A stretch of 64,000 nt of DNA, taken from positions 620,001 to 684,000 of the forward strand of contig NZ_PDLO01000001.1 in assembly GCF_002631205.1 (NCBI RefSeq). The letters are read 5' to 3'. The position numbers were made by a program, and so were the translations under genes. This stretch comes from Neolewinella marina. Lineage in GTDB: Bacteria > Bacteroidota > Bacteroidia > Chitinophagales > Saprospiraceae. Positions 8,744 to 17,697 of the stretch are shown one piece after another (position 1 is the stretch's first letter; each line of letters begins with the position of its first letter). The notes beneath the pieces are model-generated. The model ran no database searches. It was given only the letters and a program-made list of their open reading frames with translations, and had not been told where the DNA came from.

Positions 8744-8845
8744 AGTCGAGAAGCTTGGTGGCTCCCATTGGATGTCAACCGCGCTGACCTTGTTCGGGCC
8801 GCCAGCCTTCCATGGATGCAGCACCTGGTCGCTTCAGAGGTGCCC

Positions 8846-8888
8846 AAACAAAAAATGCGGGCAGCGAGATTGACCCCTCGCTACCCGC
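8846..8888 (-). terminator. Terminator of the division and cell wall cluster
   Basis: Read on the minus strand, GCGGGTAGCGAG (8888-8877) pairs with CTCGCTGCCCGC (8868-8857) with one mismatch and is followed by ATTTTTTGTTTG. It lies about 95 bases after the ftsZ stop, with no gene between, so it marks the end of the long mraZ-to-ftsZ transcription unit. Confidence 0.88.
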
Positions 8889-8982
8889 TTCCAAAGCTAA
8901 AACGGTGTGAATGTCAAGGCTGCGGCCGTGGGGCGGCAGCATCAACAAGGATATAAAGACAAATAAATCAGTTAGTAATTAC

Positions 8983-10455
8983 CTAGTCGACGTTATCGTG
9001 TAAAAATGAATTGTTGCGGCGCAGCGGCATCTCCTCATCGTCGGTGATGCTCCACCGGCTCATTTCCGGCTGGTCGCTGCTCTTGGTCTGGTCGAGCTGA
9101 ATGTTGCGCCGCAGGTACGCGGGCTGGTTCTCCAGTTCATTGACCACTTTCGGGTTGCTCAGTTTGGGCAATTCGGTCCGCTGACGCAGCGCCTCACGGC
9201 GTTCCTGGTCGCGCAGCTCCATTTCGCGGCGCTGGGCTTCCCGGCGGGCGTCCTCTTCCTCCTGCATAAAGCTCTGGGTGAAGCTGCCCCCGTCGCGGCG
9301 GCGGGCCCGCAGCCGGGCCTTGGCTTCTTCCATATCCTCGAACTCGAAGGTGTTGGCCTGGTTGGGCTTGCCGTATCCGGCGGGATCCTCCTCACCGGTG
9401 ATCTCCTCCAGGGAGGTCCGGCGGCCGGTGGGCGCTTTCTTTTCCTCCTCAAGGTGTACTACCTGCCGCTCGGGAGCGACGTTGCGGTTGGCGGCTTTCT
9501 TGTCGCCGAATCCGGTAGCGATTACCGTCACGCTGATCTTGTCGCCCAGCGATTCGTCGAAGCAGTTACCCCAGATCAGGTCGGTGCCGTAGCCGGCTTC
9601 CTCCTGGACGAATTCAGTGATCTCGAAGATCTCGTCCATGGTCACCTCACGGGTACCGCTGGTAATGTTGAGCAGGATGTGGTTGGCACCCCGGATGTCG
9701 TTGTCTTCCAGCAGGGGGCTGTGGAGGGCCTGGTCCACGGCTACGCGGGCGCGGTCGTCGCCGTCGGCGCTGGCGGTGCCCATGATGGCTACCCCGCTGT
9801 CGCGCATAACGGTGTTCACGTCCTCGAAGTCAACGTTCACGTAACCGGCCACGGTGATGATCTCGGCGATGCCCTTGGCGGCCGTGGTCAGGATGTTGTC
9901 GGCCTTGCTGAAGGCTTCGCTGAGGTTCAGGTTGCCGTGGATCTGCCGCAGCTTGTCGTTGGAGATGACGATGAGGGTATCCACATTGTCCTTCAGTTCC
10001 TGCAGTCCGTCCATGCCGTTGTTGGCCCGCCGGCGTCCTTCGAAGGTGAAGGGCAGGGTGACGATGCCTACGGTGAGGATGTTCATCTCCCGGGCGGTCC
10101 GGGCGATGATGGGCGCGGCTCCGGTTCCGGTACCACCGCCCATTCCGGCGGTGACGAAGAGCATTCGGCAGTTGTTGTCGAGGTACTTCTTCACCTCCTC
10201 GATGCTCTCTTCGCAGGCCAGCTTGCCTACGTTGGGCTTCGAGCCGGCTCCCCGGCCCTCGGTGAGGTTGGGGCCGAGCTGCACCTTGGTGGGCACGTTG
10301 CTCAGTTCCATGGCCTGGTGGTCGGTGTTGCAGATGGCGAAGTCTACGCCGACGATGCCCTGGTTGTACATGTGATTGACCGCGTTGCTGCCGCCGCCGC
10401 CGACGCCGATCACTTTGATGATGGGAGATTCTCCCTGTGGAAAGTCGATTGTCAT
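8983..10455 (-). CDS. ftsZ: Cell division protein FtsZ
   Basis: Tubulin-like GTPase that forms the cytokinetic ring. The protein has 490 residues: a GTPase domain (about 10-320) with VIGVGGGGSNAVNHM and the tubulin signature GGGTGTG at 106-112, then a long charged linker rich in Arg and Glu, then a conserved tail MSRWSITDDEEMPLRRNN ending FLHDNVD. The extended Glu/Arg-rich linker and this tail are typical of Bacteroidota FtsZ; the tail is the likely docking site for FtsA. It is the last gene of the dcw cluster, 70 bases after ftsA and before a strong terminator. Confidence 0.97.
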   Translation of the reverse strand: MTIDFPQGESPIIKVIGVGGGGSNAVNHMYNQGIVGVDFAICNTDHQAMELSNVPTKVQLGPNLTEGRGAGSKPNVGKLACEESIEEVKKYLDNNCRMLFVTAGMGGGTGTGAAPIIARTAREMNILTVGIVTLPFTFEGRRRANNGMDGLQELKDNVDTLIVISNDKLRQIHGNLNLSEAFSKADNILTTAAKGIAEIITVAGYVNVDFEDVNTVMRDSGVAIMGTASADGDDRARVAVDQALHSPLLEDNDIRGANHILLNITSGTREVTMDEIFEITEFVQEEAGYGTDLIWGNCFDESLGDKISVTVIATGFGDKKAANRNVAPERQVVHLEEEKKAPTGRRTSLEEITGEEDPAGYGKPNQANTFEFEDMEEAKARLRARRRDGGSFTQSFMQEEEDARREAQRREMELRDQERREALRQRTELPKLSNPKVVNELENQPAYLRRNIQLDQTKSSDQPEMSRWSITDDEEMPLRRNNSFLHDNVD

Positions 10456-10525
10456 GGTGTATATCTTTTACCCGGTAGCTACCGGGGTTGAGTTAGGATT
10501 AAGGGGAAACTGAATTTCCGCAGGG

Positions 10526-11854
10526 TTAAAAATCGCGGTCGGGTTCGGCTTCGAACCACTCCTTGGTACGCTTGAATACGTTGTCGAACCAGCTGGGGTT
10601 ATTCACCTCCTCCTTGATCTGTTCCTCCAACTCAAGTTCCGTCACCGGCTCTTCCTTCTTGACGGGCGGCGCGGCCACGCGTCCGGCGTCGATGTCGGCG
10701 AAGCCCTGCAGCAGCAGGCCTACTCCGGTGGCGTAGATGGGGCTGGTGAGCCGCTCAGTGTAACCGTGGGCCAGGTGCTCCACCGGCGAGCCGATGCGGG
10801 CACTCATGCCCGTGTGCAGCTCGGTGAGCTTGTCGAAGTCCCGCAGCAGGGCGCCGCCGCCGGTCAGCACGATGCCGCCGATCAGCTGACTGCCGTCGAA
10901 ACCCGCCCGGCGGATTTCCCACAGTACGTGGTCCAGAATCTCCTCAGCGCGGGCCTGGATGATGAGGGCCAGGTTCTTCTCACTGATTTCCTTGGGCTCG
11001 CGGCCGCGCAGTCCGGGAATGACGATGACGCGGTTCTCGTAGACCTCGCTGGCCAGGGCGCTGCCGTAGTTCACTTTCAGTTTCTCGGCGTGCTGCTCCA
11101 TTACGGTGCAGCCGGCCTTGATGTCCTTGGTAATGACGTGACCACCGAAGGGAACCACCGCGGTATGGCGGATGATGCCTTCCTGGAAAATGGTGATGTC
11201 GGTGGTGCCTCCCCCGATGTCTACCAGGGCCACGCCGGCCTGCTTCTCGTCCTCGTAGAGTACCGATGCGGCGCTGGCGATGGGTTCCAGGGTCACGTTG
11301 GCCATGTGGAGGCCCGACCGCTCGACGCAGCGGTTGATGTTGTTGCTGGCGGTAATCTGTCCGGTGATGATGTGGAAGTTGGCCTCGAGCTTGGAGCCCG
11401 ACATGCCGATGGGGTCCACGATGCCCTGCTCATTGTCCACGGTATACTCCTGGGGGATCACGTGGAGGATCTTGTCGCCGGGGGGCAGCACAAGTTTGTG
11501 CATGTCTCCGATCAGGCGGTCGATGTCGCGTTGGCTGATCTCGGAGTGGGAGTTATCCCGCATCAGCATGCCGCGGTGCTGCAACGACTTGATGTGCTGG
11601 CCGGCAATTCCGACGTGGACCGTCTGGATGGACTCGCCGCTGGCCTGCTCCGCCAGGCGGCGGGCTTCGGTGATGGCGCGTACCGTCTTTTCAATGTTGG
11701 TCACGACGCCGCGCATCACGCCTTCCGAGTCTACCTTTCCGGTGCCCAGAATCTCGACGCGACCGTGCTCGTCGCGCCTGCCCACGAGGGCGCATACCTT
11801 GGTGGTGCCAATATCTAGGGCGGCAATGGTTTTCGTTTGAGTGGTATCAGTCAT
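10526..11854 (-). CDS. ftsA: Cell division protein FtsA
   Basis: Actin-like ATPase that tethers FtsZ to the inner membrane. The 442-residue product has the phosphate motif AALDIGTTKVCALVG at the start, the second motif VDIGGGTTDITIF and the adenosine motif IVLTGGGALL. The C-terminus NPSWFDNVFKRTKEWF is an amphipathic helix that would bind membrane. The frame is open to 11905, but the ATG at 11854 (MTDTTQTKTIAALDIG) leaves the usual short lead. The gene lies directly between ftsQ and ftsZ. Confidence 0.96.
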   Translation of the reverse strand: MTDTTQTKTIAALDIGTTKVCALVGRRDEHGRVEILGTGKVDSEGVMRGVVTNIEKTVRAITEARRLAEQASGESIQTVHVGIAGQHIKSLQHRGMLMRDNSHSEISQRDIDRLIGDMHKLVLPPGDKILHVIPQEYTVDNEQGIVDPIGMSGSKLEANFHIITGQITASNNINRCVERSGLHMANVTLEPIASAASVLYEDEKQAGVALVDIGGGTTDITIFQEGIIRHTAVVPFGGHVITKDIKAGCTVMEQHAEKLKVNYGSALASEVYENRVIVIPGLRGREPKEISEKNLALIIQARAEEILDHVLWEIRRAGFDGSQLIGGIVLTGGGALLRDFDKLTELHTGMSARIGSPVEHLAHGYTERLTSPIYATGVGLLLQGFADIDAGRVAAPPVKKEEPVTELELEEQIKEEVNNPSWFDNVFKRTKEWFEAEPDRDF

Positions 11855-11923
11855 TATATCCGATGATTTAGCTAAAAGTGAAGGAGCGGTTAGGGTCATG
11901 GCCACTCCCCTGAAAAGTGATGG

Positions 11924-12742
11924 TTATGCTTTTTTGGCTACTACCTGGTCGGCGTAGCGCAGGTCGAAGCTCCGGTATTTCCTCCAACCCTCGTAGGGAA
12001 GACCTTCGCGGTAAAACGTTTTAAGCCGTTCCAGTCGTTCCGGCGTAATTCTTGGGTCGTAGCGTCCCAGGTAGATGACCTGATCCCCCACCTTGGGGGC
12101 CAGGATCAACTCTCCGGTTTCCGTTATGTCTATTTGTTCCACCAGGGCCGCCAGGAAGGGGTCATTCCGCAGGGAATGCCCCAGCTCCATAAGCTGGCTC
12201 AGGGGGTGGTCCGCCTGGGTGGCAAAGTCGTCCGACCAAGGTACCACGTGGCCGGTTACCACGGGTACCCGGACGGTGTAGTTTTTGCTCAGCGGCAGGC
12301 GTACGCCCTCGAGGTCAAGGTAGTAATTCTGCCCGTTGTCGGCAATGATGCGCAACAGGGGAATCCGCTGGTAGACGGCAATGTTCAGTACCAGGTCGGC
12401 GTCGACGTAGGCCTCGGCATCCCCCACGAAAGCCTGCTGCTCGAGCACCTCCTCTACCCGCTCCACGTCGATGTCCGACAACTTGAGCTGGTCCAGGGGT
12501 TTGGTGAAGCTGGCGGCCAGCAGTTCGAGCAGTTCGTCGGCCTCCACCAGGTTCGCGTTTTCGGCCAGGGGGTGCACCATCGGGCGGATGGCCTTGATGT
12601 GGGTCGCCTCCCGTTCCGAGATGGCCGACACGGCCAGTACGGCGGCCCCCAGGGCCACGAAGATCCATCCGTAGGTCCGGATGCCGATGAATACCCCGGC
12701 GAAAAACCGACCGATTTTTCCCGGTACGCGATTAGTAGCCAT
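11924..12742 (-). CDS. ftsQ: Cell division protein FtsQ
   Basis: Bitopic inner membrane divisome protein linking early and late division proteins. It has 272 residues: a basic cytoplasmic tail, one membrane helix (about residues 27-42, GWIFVALGAAVLAVSA) and a periplasmic part. The motif VYQRIPLLRI resembles the end of the FtsQ beta domain where the preceding domain joins. Assignment rests largely on place: it lies between murC and ftsA as expected, and its start overlaps the murC stop by 11 bases. Confidence 0.88.
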   Translation of the reverse strand: MATNRVPGKIGRFFAGVFIGIRTYGWIFVALGAAVLAVSAISEREATHIKAIRPMVHPLAENANLVEADELLELLAASFTKPLDQLKLSDIDVERVEEVLEQQAFVGDAEAYVDADLVLNIAVYQRIPLLRIIADNGQNYYLDLEGVRLPLSKNYTVRVPVVTGHVVPWSDDFATQADHPLSQLMELGHSLRNDPFLAALVEQIDITETGELILAPKVGDQVIYLGRYDPRITPERLERLKTFYREGLPYEGWRKYRSFDLRYADQVVAKKA

Positions 12743-14114
12743 GACCTTGGGTTTTGCGGTGTTGGGCCACGACCCGGGGCACCAGGGCGTCGATGTCGCC
12801 CGCCCCGAGTAACAGCAACACGCCGTCCTTGAGTTCGGCGGTGGCTTCGAGCATCTGGGTGTTGCTCAGCAGCCGCCGCTTTTCATTTTTCATTAATCCG
12901 TACACCAGCTGGCTGGTTACCCCCTCGATGGGCTCTTCCCGGGCGGGGTAGATGGGGATGATGATGGCCTCGTCCAGCAGGTCCAGCGCGCGGGCGAAGC
13001 CCGCGGCGAAGTCCTGGGTCCGGCTGTAGAGATGGGGCTGGAATACCCCGCGGATCGTCCGGTCAGGGTACAGCTCCCGGGCCGCTGTAATCGCGGCCTG
13101 CAATTCCGTCGGGTGGTGGGCGTAGTCGTCGATCACCACCAGGTTACCGTTGCGGAGCACCGTCTCGAAGCGGCGGGCAATGCCCTGGAAGTTGGCCAGC
13201 CCCTCCCGCAGGTCATCCTCCGCTCCGCCCGCCAGGCGGGTCACCGCGCAGGCGGCGATGGCGTTCTCTACGTTGTGGCGCCCCGGCAGGGTGGTCCGCA
13301 GGTTGGAAATGAGGTGGCCGTCCGGTTCACGCAGGTCGAAGTGGAAGGCCCCGTCGATGACGCGGATGTTCTGGGCGCAGAAGTCGCCGCGGCCAATGCC
13401 GAAGGTGGAGACCATTACGTGGTCCAGTCCGCGGAAGTGCTCCTCCACGTCGTAGCGTACGATGAGCTGTCCGCCTTCCTTGATTTTGCGAGCGTAGGCC
13501 CGGAAGCCCGTCTCGAGCATCTGCCCGTGGTCACCGTAGATGTCCAGGTGGTCCGGATCGGTGGACAGCACTACCGCGATCTCCGGCGTCAGCCGCAGGA
13601 AGCTGCGGTCATACTCGTCGGCTTCCACCACTACCCAGTCGCTGTCGCCGTGGACGTAATTTCCGTCGAAGTCGCGCGCAATGCCCCCCAGAAAAGCCGA
13701 AGGGTCCAGTCCCGCCGTCACCATCAGGTAAGTGGTGATGGTCGTCGTCGTGGTCTTCCCGTGGGTACCGGCGATGCCGACGCAGCGCATGTCGCGGCTG
13801 ATGAGTCCGAGCACCTCCGACCGCTTCATCAGGGTGTAGCCTCCCTCGCGGGCGCGCACCAGTTCGGGGAATTGCTGGGGGATCGCCGGGGTATACACCA
13901 CCAGCAGGTCGTCGGCGGGTTCCGGCATCGCTTCGGGCCGGGCGGTATAGTGGATGTCCATGCCCGCGGCTTCCAGCTTGCGGGTCAAGTCGGTGGCCGT
14001 ACGGTCGTAGCCGGAGACCGGTATTTCCCGGTAAAGGAAATAGCGGGCCAGGGCCGACATGCCGATGCCGCCGATGCCAATGAAGTAGACCCGCTTGACG
14101 TCAGACAGCCGCAT
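12732..14114 (-). CDS. murC: UDP-N-acetylmuramate-L-alanine ligase MurC
   Basis: Adds L-alanine to UDP-MurNAc, the first peptide step of peptidoglycan precursor synthesis in the cytoplasm. The 460-residue protein begins with the nucleotide-binding FIGIGGIGMSALARYF and has the ATP loop GIAGTHGKTTTTTI and the Mur ligase segment VIDDYAHHPTE. The open frame extends to 14237, but the ATG at 14114 (MRLSDVKRVYFIG) is the family start and overlaps the murG end by 14 bases, typical of this tightly packed cluster. Confidence 0.96.
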   Translation of the reverse strand: MRLSDVKRVYFIGIGGIGMSALARYFLYREIPVSGYDRTATDLTRKLEAAGMDIHYTARPEAMPEPADDLLVVYTPAIPQQFPELVRAREGGYTLMKRSEVLGLISRDMRCVGIAGTHGKTTTTTITTYLMVTAGLDPSAFLGGIARDFDGNYVHGDSDWVVVEADEYDRSFLRLTPEIAVVLSTDPDHLDIYGDHGQMLETGFRAYARKIKEGGQLIVRYDVEEHFRGLDHVMVSTFGIGRGDFCAQNIRVIDGAFHFDLREPDGHLISNLRTTLPGRHNVENAIAACAVTRLAGGAEDDLREGLANFQGIARRFETVLRNGNLVVIDDYAHHPTELQAAITAARELYPDRTIRGVFQPHLYSRTQDFAAGFARALDLLDEAIIIPIYPAREEPIEGVTSQLVYGLMKNEKRRLLSNTQMLEATAELKDGVLLLLGAGDIDALVPRVVAQHRKTQGHGY

Positions 14115-15222
14115 GTACAGAATTCTTGTTGGTGGTGGGAGAAATAAGGTTAAGGGCTTCGGTGGCGATCCGGTGGACGGCCCCCGGCTTGGCCTGGGCG
14201 CGGGCGTTCCGCCCGAGGGTTTCCCGCCGTTCCGCATCGTCGACCAGGGCCAGGGCCTCGGGCACCAGCTCCTCCCCTACCCGGTGGTCGGGCACCAGCA
14301 GGGCCGCTCCGGATTGGGTAAGGGCTTCCGCGTTCTTGGTCTGGTGGTCTTCGGCCACCCAGGGGGAAGGCACCAGGATGGCGGGCTTGCCCAGGTATTC
14401 AATTTCGGCGATGGTGGTGGAACCGGCCCGGCCGATCACCACGGTAGCCCGGGCGTAGGCCTCGTCCATCTTGTCGACAAAGGCGGTAAGGGTAACGTTC
14501 GGCAGCTGGGCCGTGGCGCAATCCGCGTAGTCGGCCAGGTAGTGCTTGCCGCATTGCCACAACCATTGCACCTGCGGCCGCGCCCTGATCAGTTCCGTAC
14601 TGCCGGCCATGGCTTCGTTGAGCGAGCGGGCCCCACCCGAGCCCCCCATGAGGAAGACGGTAGGCGGCCCGTCCACGTTCATCTCCCGGGCGCGGTCGAG
14701 GAGCTGCTCCCGCACGGGGTTGCCGGTGATGATGAGCTTGTGGGCGGGGAAGAATTTCGCCATGCCCCCGAAGGCCACGCAGATCTTGTCGACGCGGCGG
14801 CCCAGCCACTTGTTGGCCAGTCCCGCGAAGGCGTTCGGCTCCTGGATCAGGGTCGGGATGCCCATGCGGGCCGCGGCGTACAGTATCGGGGCACCGGCAT
14901 AGCCCCCCGTGCCGATGACCACGTCGGGGCGGAACTCCCGCAGCAGGGTCCGCGAGCGGAAGAGGCTGCTGAGCACCTTCACCGGAAAGCTGAGGTTGTC
15001 CAGGGTAAAGCTGCGCTGCAGTCCGCTGATCCACAGTCCTTCGATGCGGTAACCCGCGGCGGGCACCTTCTCCATTTCCATGCGCCCCTTCGCCCCTACG
15101 AACAGGAACTCGGCCGTGGGATGCAGTCGGCGCAGCTCGTCGGCAATGGCGATGGCGGGGAAGACGTGGCCACCCGTGCCACCGCCGCTGATCACGAATC
15201 GGGGAGGTCGGTTAAGTGGCAT
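14101..15222 (-). CDS. murG: Lipid II synthase MurG (UDP-GlcNAc transferase)
   Basis: Transfers GlcNAc onto lipid I to make lipid II at the inner face of the membrane. The 373-residue protein has the N-terminal glycine-rich loop ISGGGTGGHVFPAIAIADEL and the C-terminal donor site VIGRAGSTTIAEIEYLGKPA. Both are family hallmarks. It lies between ftsW and murC, overlapping the ftsW end by 11 bases. Confidence 0.96.
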   Translation of the reverse strand: MPLNRPPRFVISGGGTGGHVFPAIAIADELRRLHPTAEFLFVGAKGRMEMEKVPAAGYRIEGLWISGLQRSFTLDNLSFPVKVLSSLFRSRTLLREFRPDVVIGTGGYAGAPILYAAARMGIPTLIQEPNAFAGLANKWLGRRVDKICVAFGGMAKFFPAHKLIITGNPVREQLLDRAREMNVDGPPTVFLMGGSGGARSLNEAMAGSTELIRARPQVQWLWQCGKHYLADYADCATAQLPNVTLTAFVDKMDEAYARATVVIGRAGSTTIAEIEYLGKPAILVPSPWVAEDHQTKNAEALTQSGAALLVPDHRVGEELVPEALALVDDAERRETLGRNARAQAKPGAVHRIATEALNLISPTTNKNSVHAAV

Positions 15223-16372
15223 CGGCGGTCACGGCTTCTATGTACTTCGATACGGACATCAGGATGCCCAGCGAAATACAGGTAAACAATGTGCTGGTAC
15301 CCCCCATGCTGATGAGCGGCAGGGTAAGTCCCGTCACCGGCAGCAAGTCCAGGTTGACGGCAATATTCAGGAAGGCCTGCAGCAACAACGACAGGCCAAT
15401 CCCAAAGGCCACCATGGCCCCGAAGGCCTTGCTGCTGCGGGTCACCAGCCGGATGACGCGGAAAAAGAGCAGCAGGTAGATCCCGATGACGGCGATGCCC
15501 CCCACCGCGCCGTACTCCTCGACGATGATGCTGTAGATGAAGTCGCTCTGGGCGCTGTACAGGGTGTGCCTTTGGGTGGAGTTGCCCGGCCCCACGCCCA
15601 CCACGCCACCGTTGGCGATGGCTACCATGGCGCCGGTGATCTGCCGGCGGTCGTCCACCTTGGCGGCGGCGGGGTTGAAGTAGGTCTCGATCCGCTTTTC
15701 CCAGGTAGCCGCCCGGGGTACCAGGTTTGGGTACTTGCTGCCCACCATGACCAGGATGCTGAAGACGCTGATCCCGAGCAGAATGAGCATGAGGATGTAC
15801 TGCATGGCCACCCGCCCCACGATCATCATCAGGATACAGATGAGGAACAGCATGATGGCCGAGGAAAGGTCACTTAGGGCAATGAGCAGGCAGATCCCCA
15901 ATACGGGCAGGATGATGGGCACGAAGGCCTCCTTGAAGTCCTTGATCACGTCCTGCTTCGACCCGATGGAGCGGGCCACGAAGATGATCAGCGACAGTTT
16001 GGCAAAGTCGGAGCTCTGGAAGGTCAGGTTGATGAAGGGTACGGTGAGCCACCGCCTGGCCCCGTTGATCTCCGTGCCGAAGGCCTGGGTCAGGACCAGC
16101 AGCACGATGGACATCACCAGCAGCGTTGGCGCCCAGCGGGAATACTTCGTATAGGCCAGCAGGTGGCCGATGTACACCACCACGAGCCCGAAGCCCAGAA
16201 TGACAGCGTGCTTGAACAGGTAACCGCTCACCGCGCCGCCGGAGTTGCGGTAGGCCAGGTTGGCTACGGCGCTGTACACCGAGACGATGGAGATGAGCGA
16301 CAGCAGGAAGATGATCGCCCAGATTACCCGGTCGCCCCGCAATTCGGTGGCTATGCGCGTGGAGAGGTTCAT
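15212..16372 (-). CDS. ftsW: Septal peptidoglycan glycosyltransferase FtsW (SEDS family)
   Basis: Polytopic membrane glycan polymerase that works with the class B PBP at the septum. The 386-residue protein has about ten membrane segments. The SEDS features include NGARRWLTVPFINLTFQSSD, the extracellular loop VGVGPGNSTQR and LPLISMGGTSTLFTCISLGI near the end. RodA is the alternative member of this family, but the place inside the dcw cluster between murD and murG decides for FtsW. The start overlaps the murD end by four bases. Confidence 0.94.
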   Translation of the reverse strand: MNLSTRIATELRGDRVIWAIIFLLSLISIVSVYSAVANLAYRNSGGAVSGYLFKHAVILGFGLVVVYIGHLLAYTKYSRWAPTLLVMSIVLLVLTQAFGTEINGARRWLTVPFINLTFQSSDFAKLSLIIFVARSIGSKQDVIKDFKEAFVPIILPVLGICLLIALSDLSSAIMLFLICILMMIVGRVAMQYILMLILLGISVFSILVMVGSKYPNLVPRAATWEKRIETYFNPAAAKVDDRRQITGAMVAIANGGVVGVGPGNSTQRHTLYSAQSDFIYSIIVEEYGAVGGIAVIGIYLLLFFRVIRLVTRSSKAFGAMVAFGIGLSLLLQAFLNIAVNLDLLPVTGLTLPLISMGGTSTLFTCISLGILMSVSKYIEAVTADAT

Positions 16373-17691
16373 GCCACGATCGTTTTGACGCAGTCGCGGA
16401 ACTGATCCCCGCGGTCAACGTAATTCTTGAATAGGTCGAAGCTGGCGCAGGCCGGGCTCAACAGGATGCGGTCGCCCGGACGGGCGTATTCGTTGGCCAG
16501 CCGGACGGCTTCGGCGGCGCTTCGGCACTCCACTACCCGTTCCAGGTCGGCGAAGGCCGCGCGCAGTTTTTCGTTTTCCAACCCCAGGCAGATCAGGGTG
16601 TGCACCTTGCCGTCGGTCACCTCCCGCAGCGGGTCGTAGTCGTTGCCCTTATCGGTACCGCCGGCGATCCAGACGGTGGGACCGTCCATGGCTTCCAGGG
16701 CAAAATAGGTGCTGTCCACGTTGGTGGCCTTGCTGTCGTTGATCCAGGTGCGTCCGTCCGAGGTCGGGATGAGCTCCATGCGGTGGGGCGCCGGCTGGAA
16801 GTTGTCCAGGGCCAGCTGTATCTCTTCGTCGCTCACGTTGAGCAGCCGCGCGATGTGGACGGCGAACAGGGCATTCATGGCGTTGTGGCGGCCCGTCAGG
16901 CGTCCACCGCTCAGGTCAAAGGGCCGGCTGCCCGGGTGGATGGCCCCGCCCCGGATGTCACGGTCGGGGTCTATGGTGGTGATGCGGGCACGGGTGGGGT
17001 TGCGGCGGAGCGCGGGTGCCAGGGTCTTCTCGTCCAGCAGGACCAGCAGATGGTCTTCCGCCCGTTGGTTCTTGCCGATGCGCAGCTTGCTGTCCGCGTA
17101 GCGGTCCAGTTCGTAGCCGTAGCGGTCCAGGTGGTCGGGCGTGATGTTCAGGATGGCCGCAATGTTGGGCCGGAAATCCACGATGCCGTCGAGCTGGAAA
17201 CTGCTCAGTTCCAGCACGTAAATGTCCTGGGGTTCGTGGTCGATCAGCAACCGCGCGAAGCTGTCGCCCAGGTTGCCGCCGGCTACGGCCTTCTCGCCCG
17301 CCGACTGAAGCAGGTAGTGGGTGAGCAAGGTAGTGGTGGTCTTGCCGTTGCTGCCCGTGATGCCCACGATGGTGGCGCGGGGGTCGACGTAACGGAAAGC
17401 GAACTCGATCTCGGAGATGATCGGGATGCCGGCCGCGCGGATCTCCCGAATCACCGGTGCCGTGTCGGGGATGCCCGGGCTCTTGACCACTACTTCCGCC
17501 TGCAGCAGCCTCGACAGGGTGTGCCCGCCGGTTTCGTAGGCGATGCCCGCCTGCTGCAGCTCGGCCAGGTAGCGGTCGCTGCCCGGGCCAAAGTCACTCA
17601 CGAACACGGTGTAGCCCCGCTGCTGCCCGAGGCGGGCGGCGCTGGCTCCGGATTCTCCGGCTCCGAGGACGACAAGGTGTTGGGTGGGCAT
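16369..17691 (-). CDS. murD: UDP-N-acetylmuramoylalanine-D-glutamate ligase MurD
   Basis: Adds D-glutamate to UDP-MurNAc-L-Ala. The 440-residue protein starts with the Rossmann-like segment LVVLGAGESGASAARLG and has the ATP loop GITGSNGKTTTTLLTHYLL, the metal and substrate segment VLELSSFQLDGI, and the C-terminal INDSKATNVDST and LLSPACASFDLF blocks typical of MurD. It is separated from mraY by six bases. Confidence 0.96.
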   Translation of the reverse strand: MPTQHLVVLGAGESGASAARLGQQRGYTVFVSDFGPGSDRYLAELQQAGIAYETGGHTLSRLLQAEVVVKSPGIPDTAPVIREIRAAGIPIISEIEFAFRYVDPRATIVGITGSNGKTTTTLLTHYLLQSAGEKAVAGGNLGDSFARLLIDHEPQDIYVLELSSFQLDGIVDFRPNIAAILNITPDHLDRYGYELDRYADSKLRIGKNQRAEDHLLVLLDEKTLAPALRRNPTRARITTIDPDRDIRGGAIHPGSRPFDLSGGRLTGRHNAMNALFAVHIARLLNVSDEEIQLALDNFQPAPHRMELIPTSDGRTWINDSKATNVDSTYFALEAMDGPTVWIAGGTDKGNDYDPLREVTDGKVHTLICLGLENEKLRAAFADLERVVECRSAAEAVRLANEYARPGDRILLSPACASFDLFKNYVDRGDQFRDCVKTIVA

Positions 17692-17697
17692 CGGGAC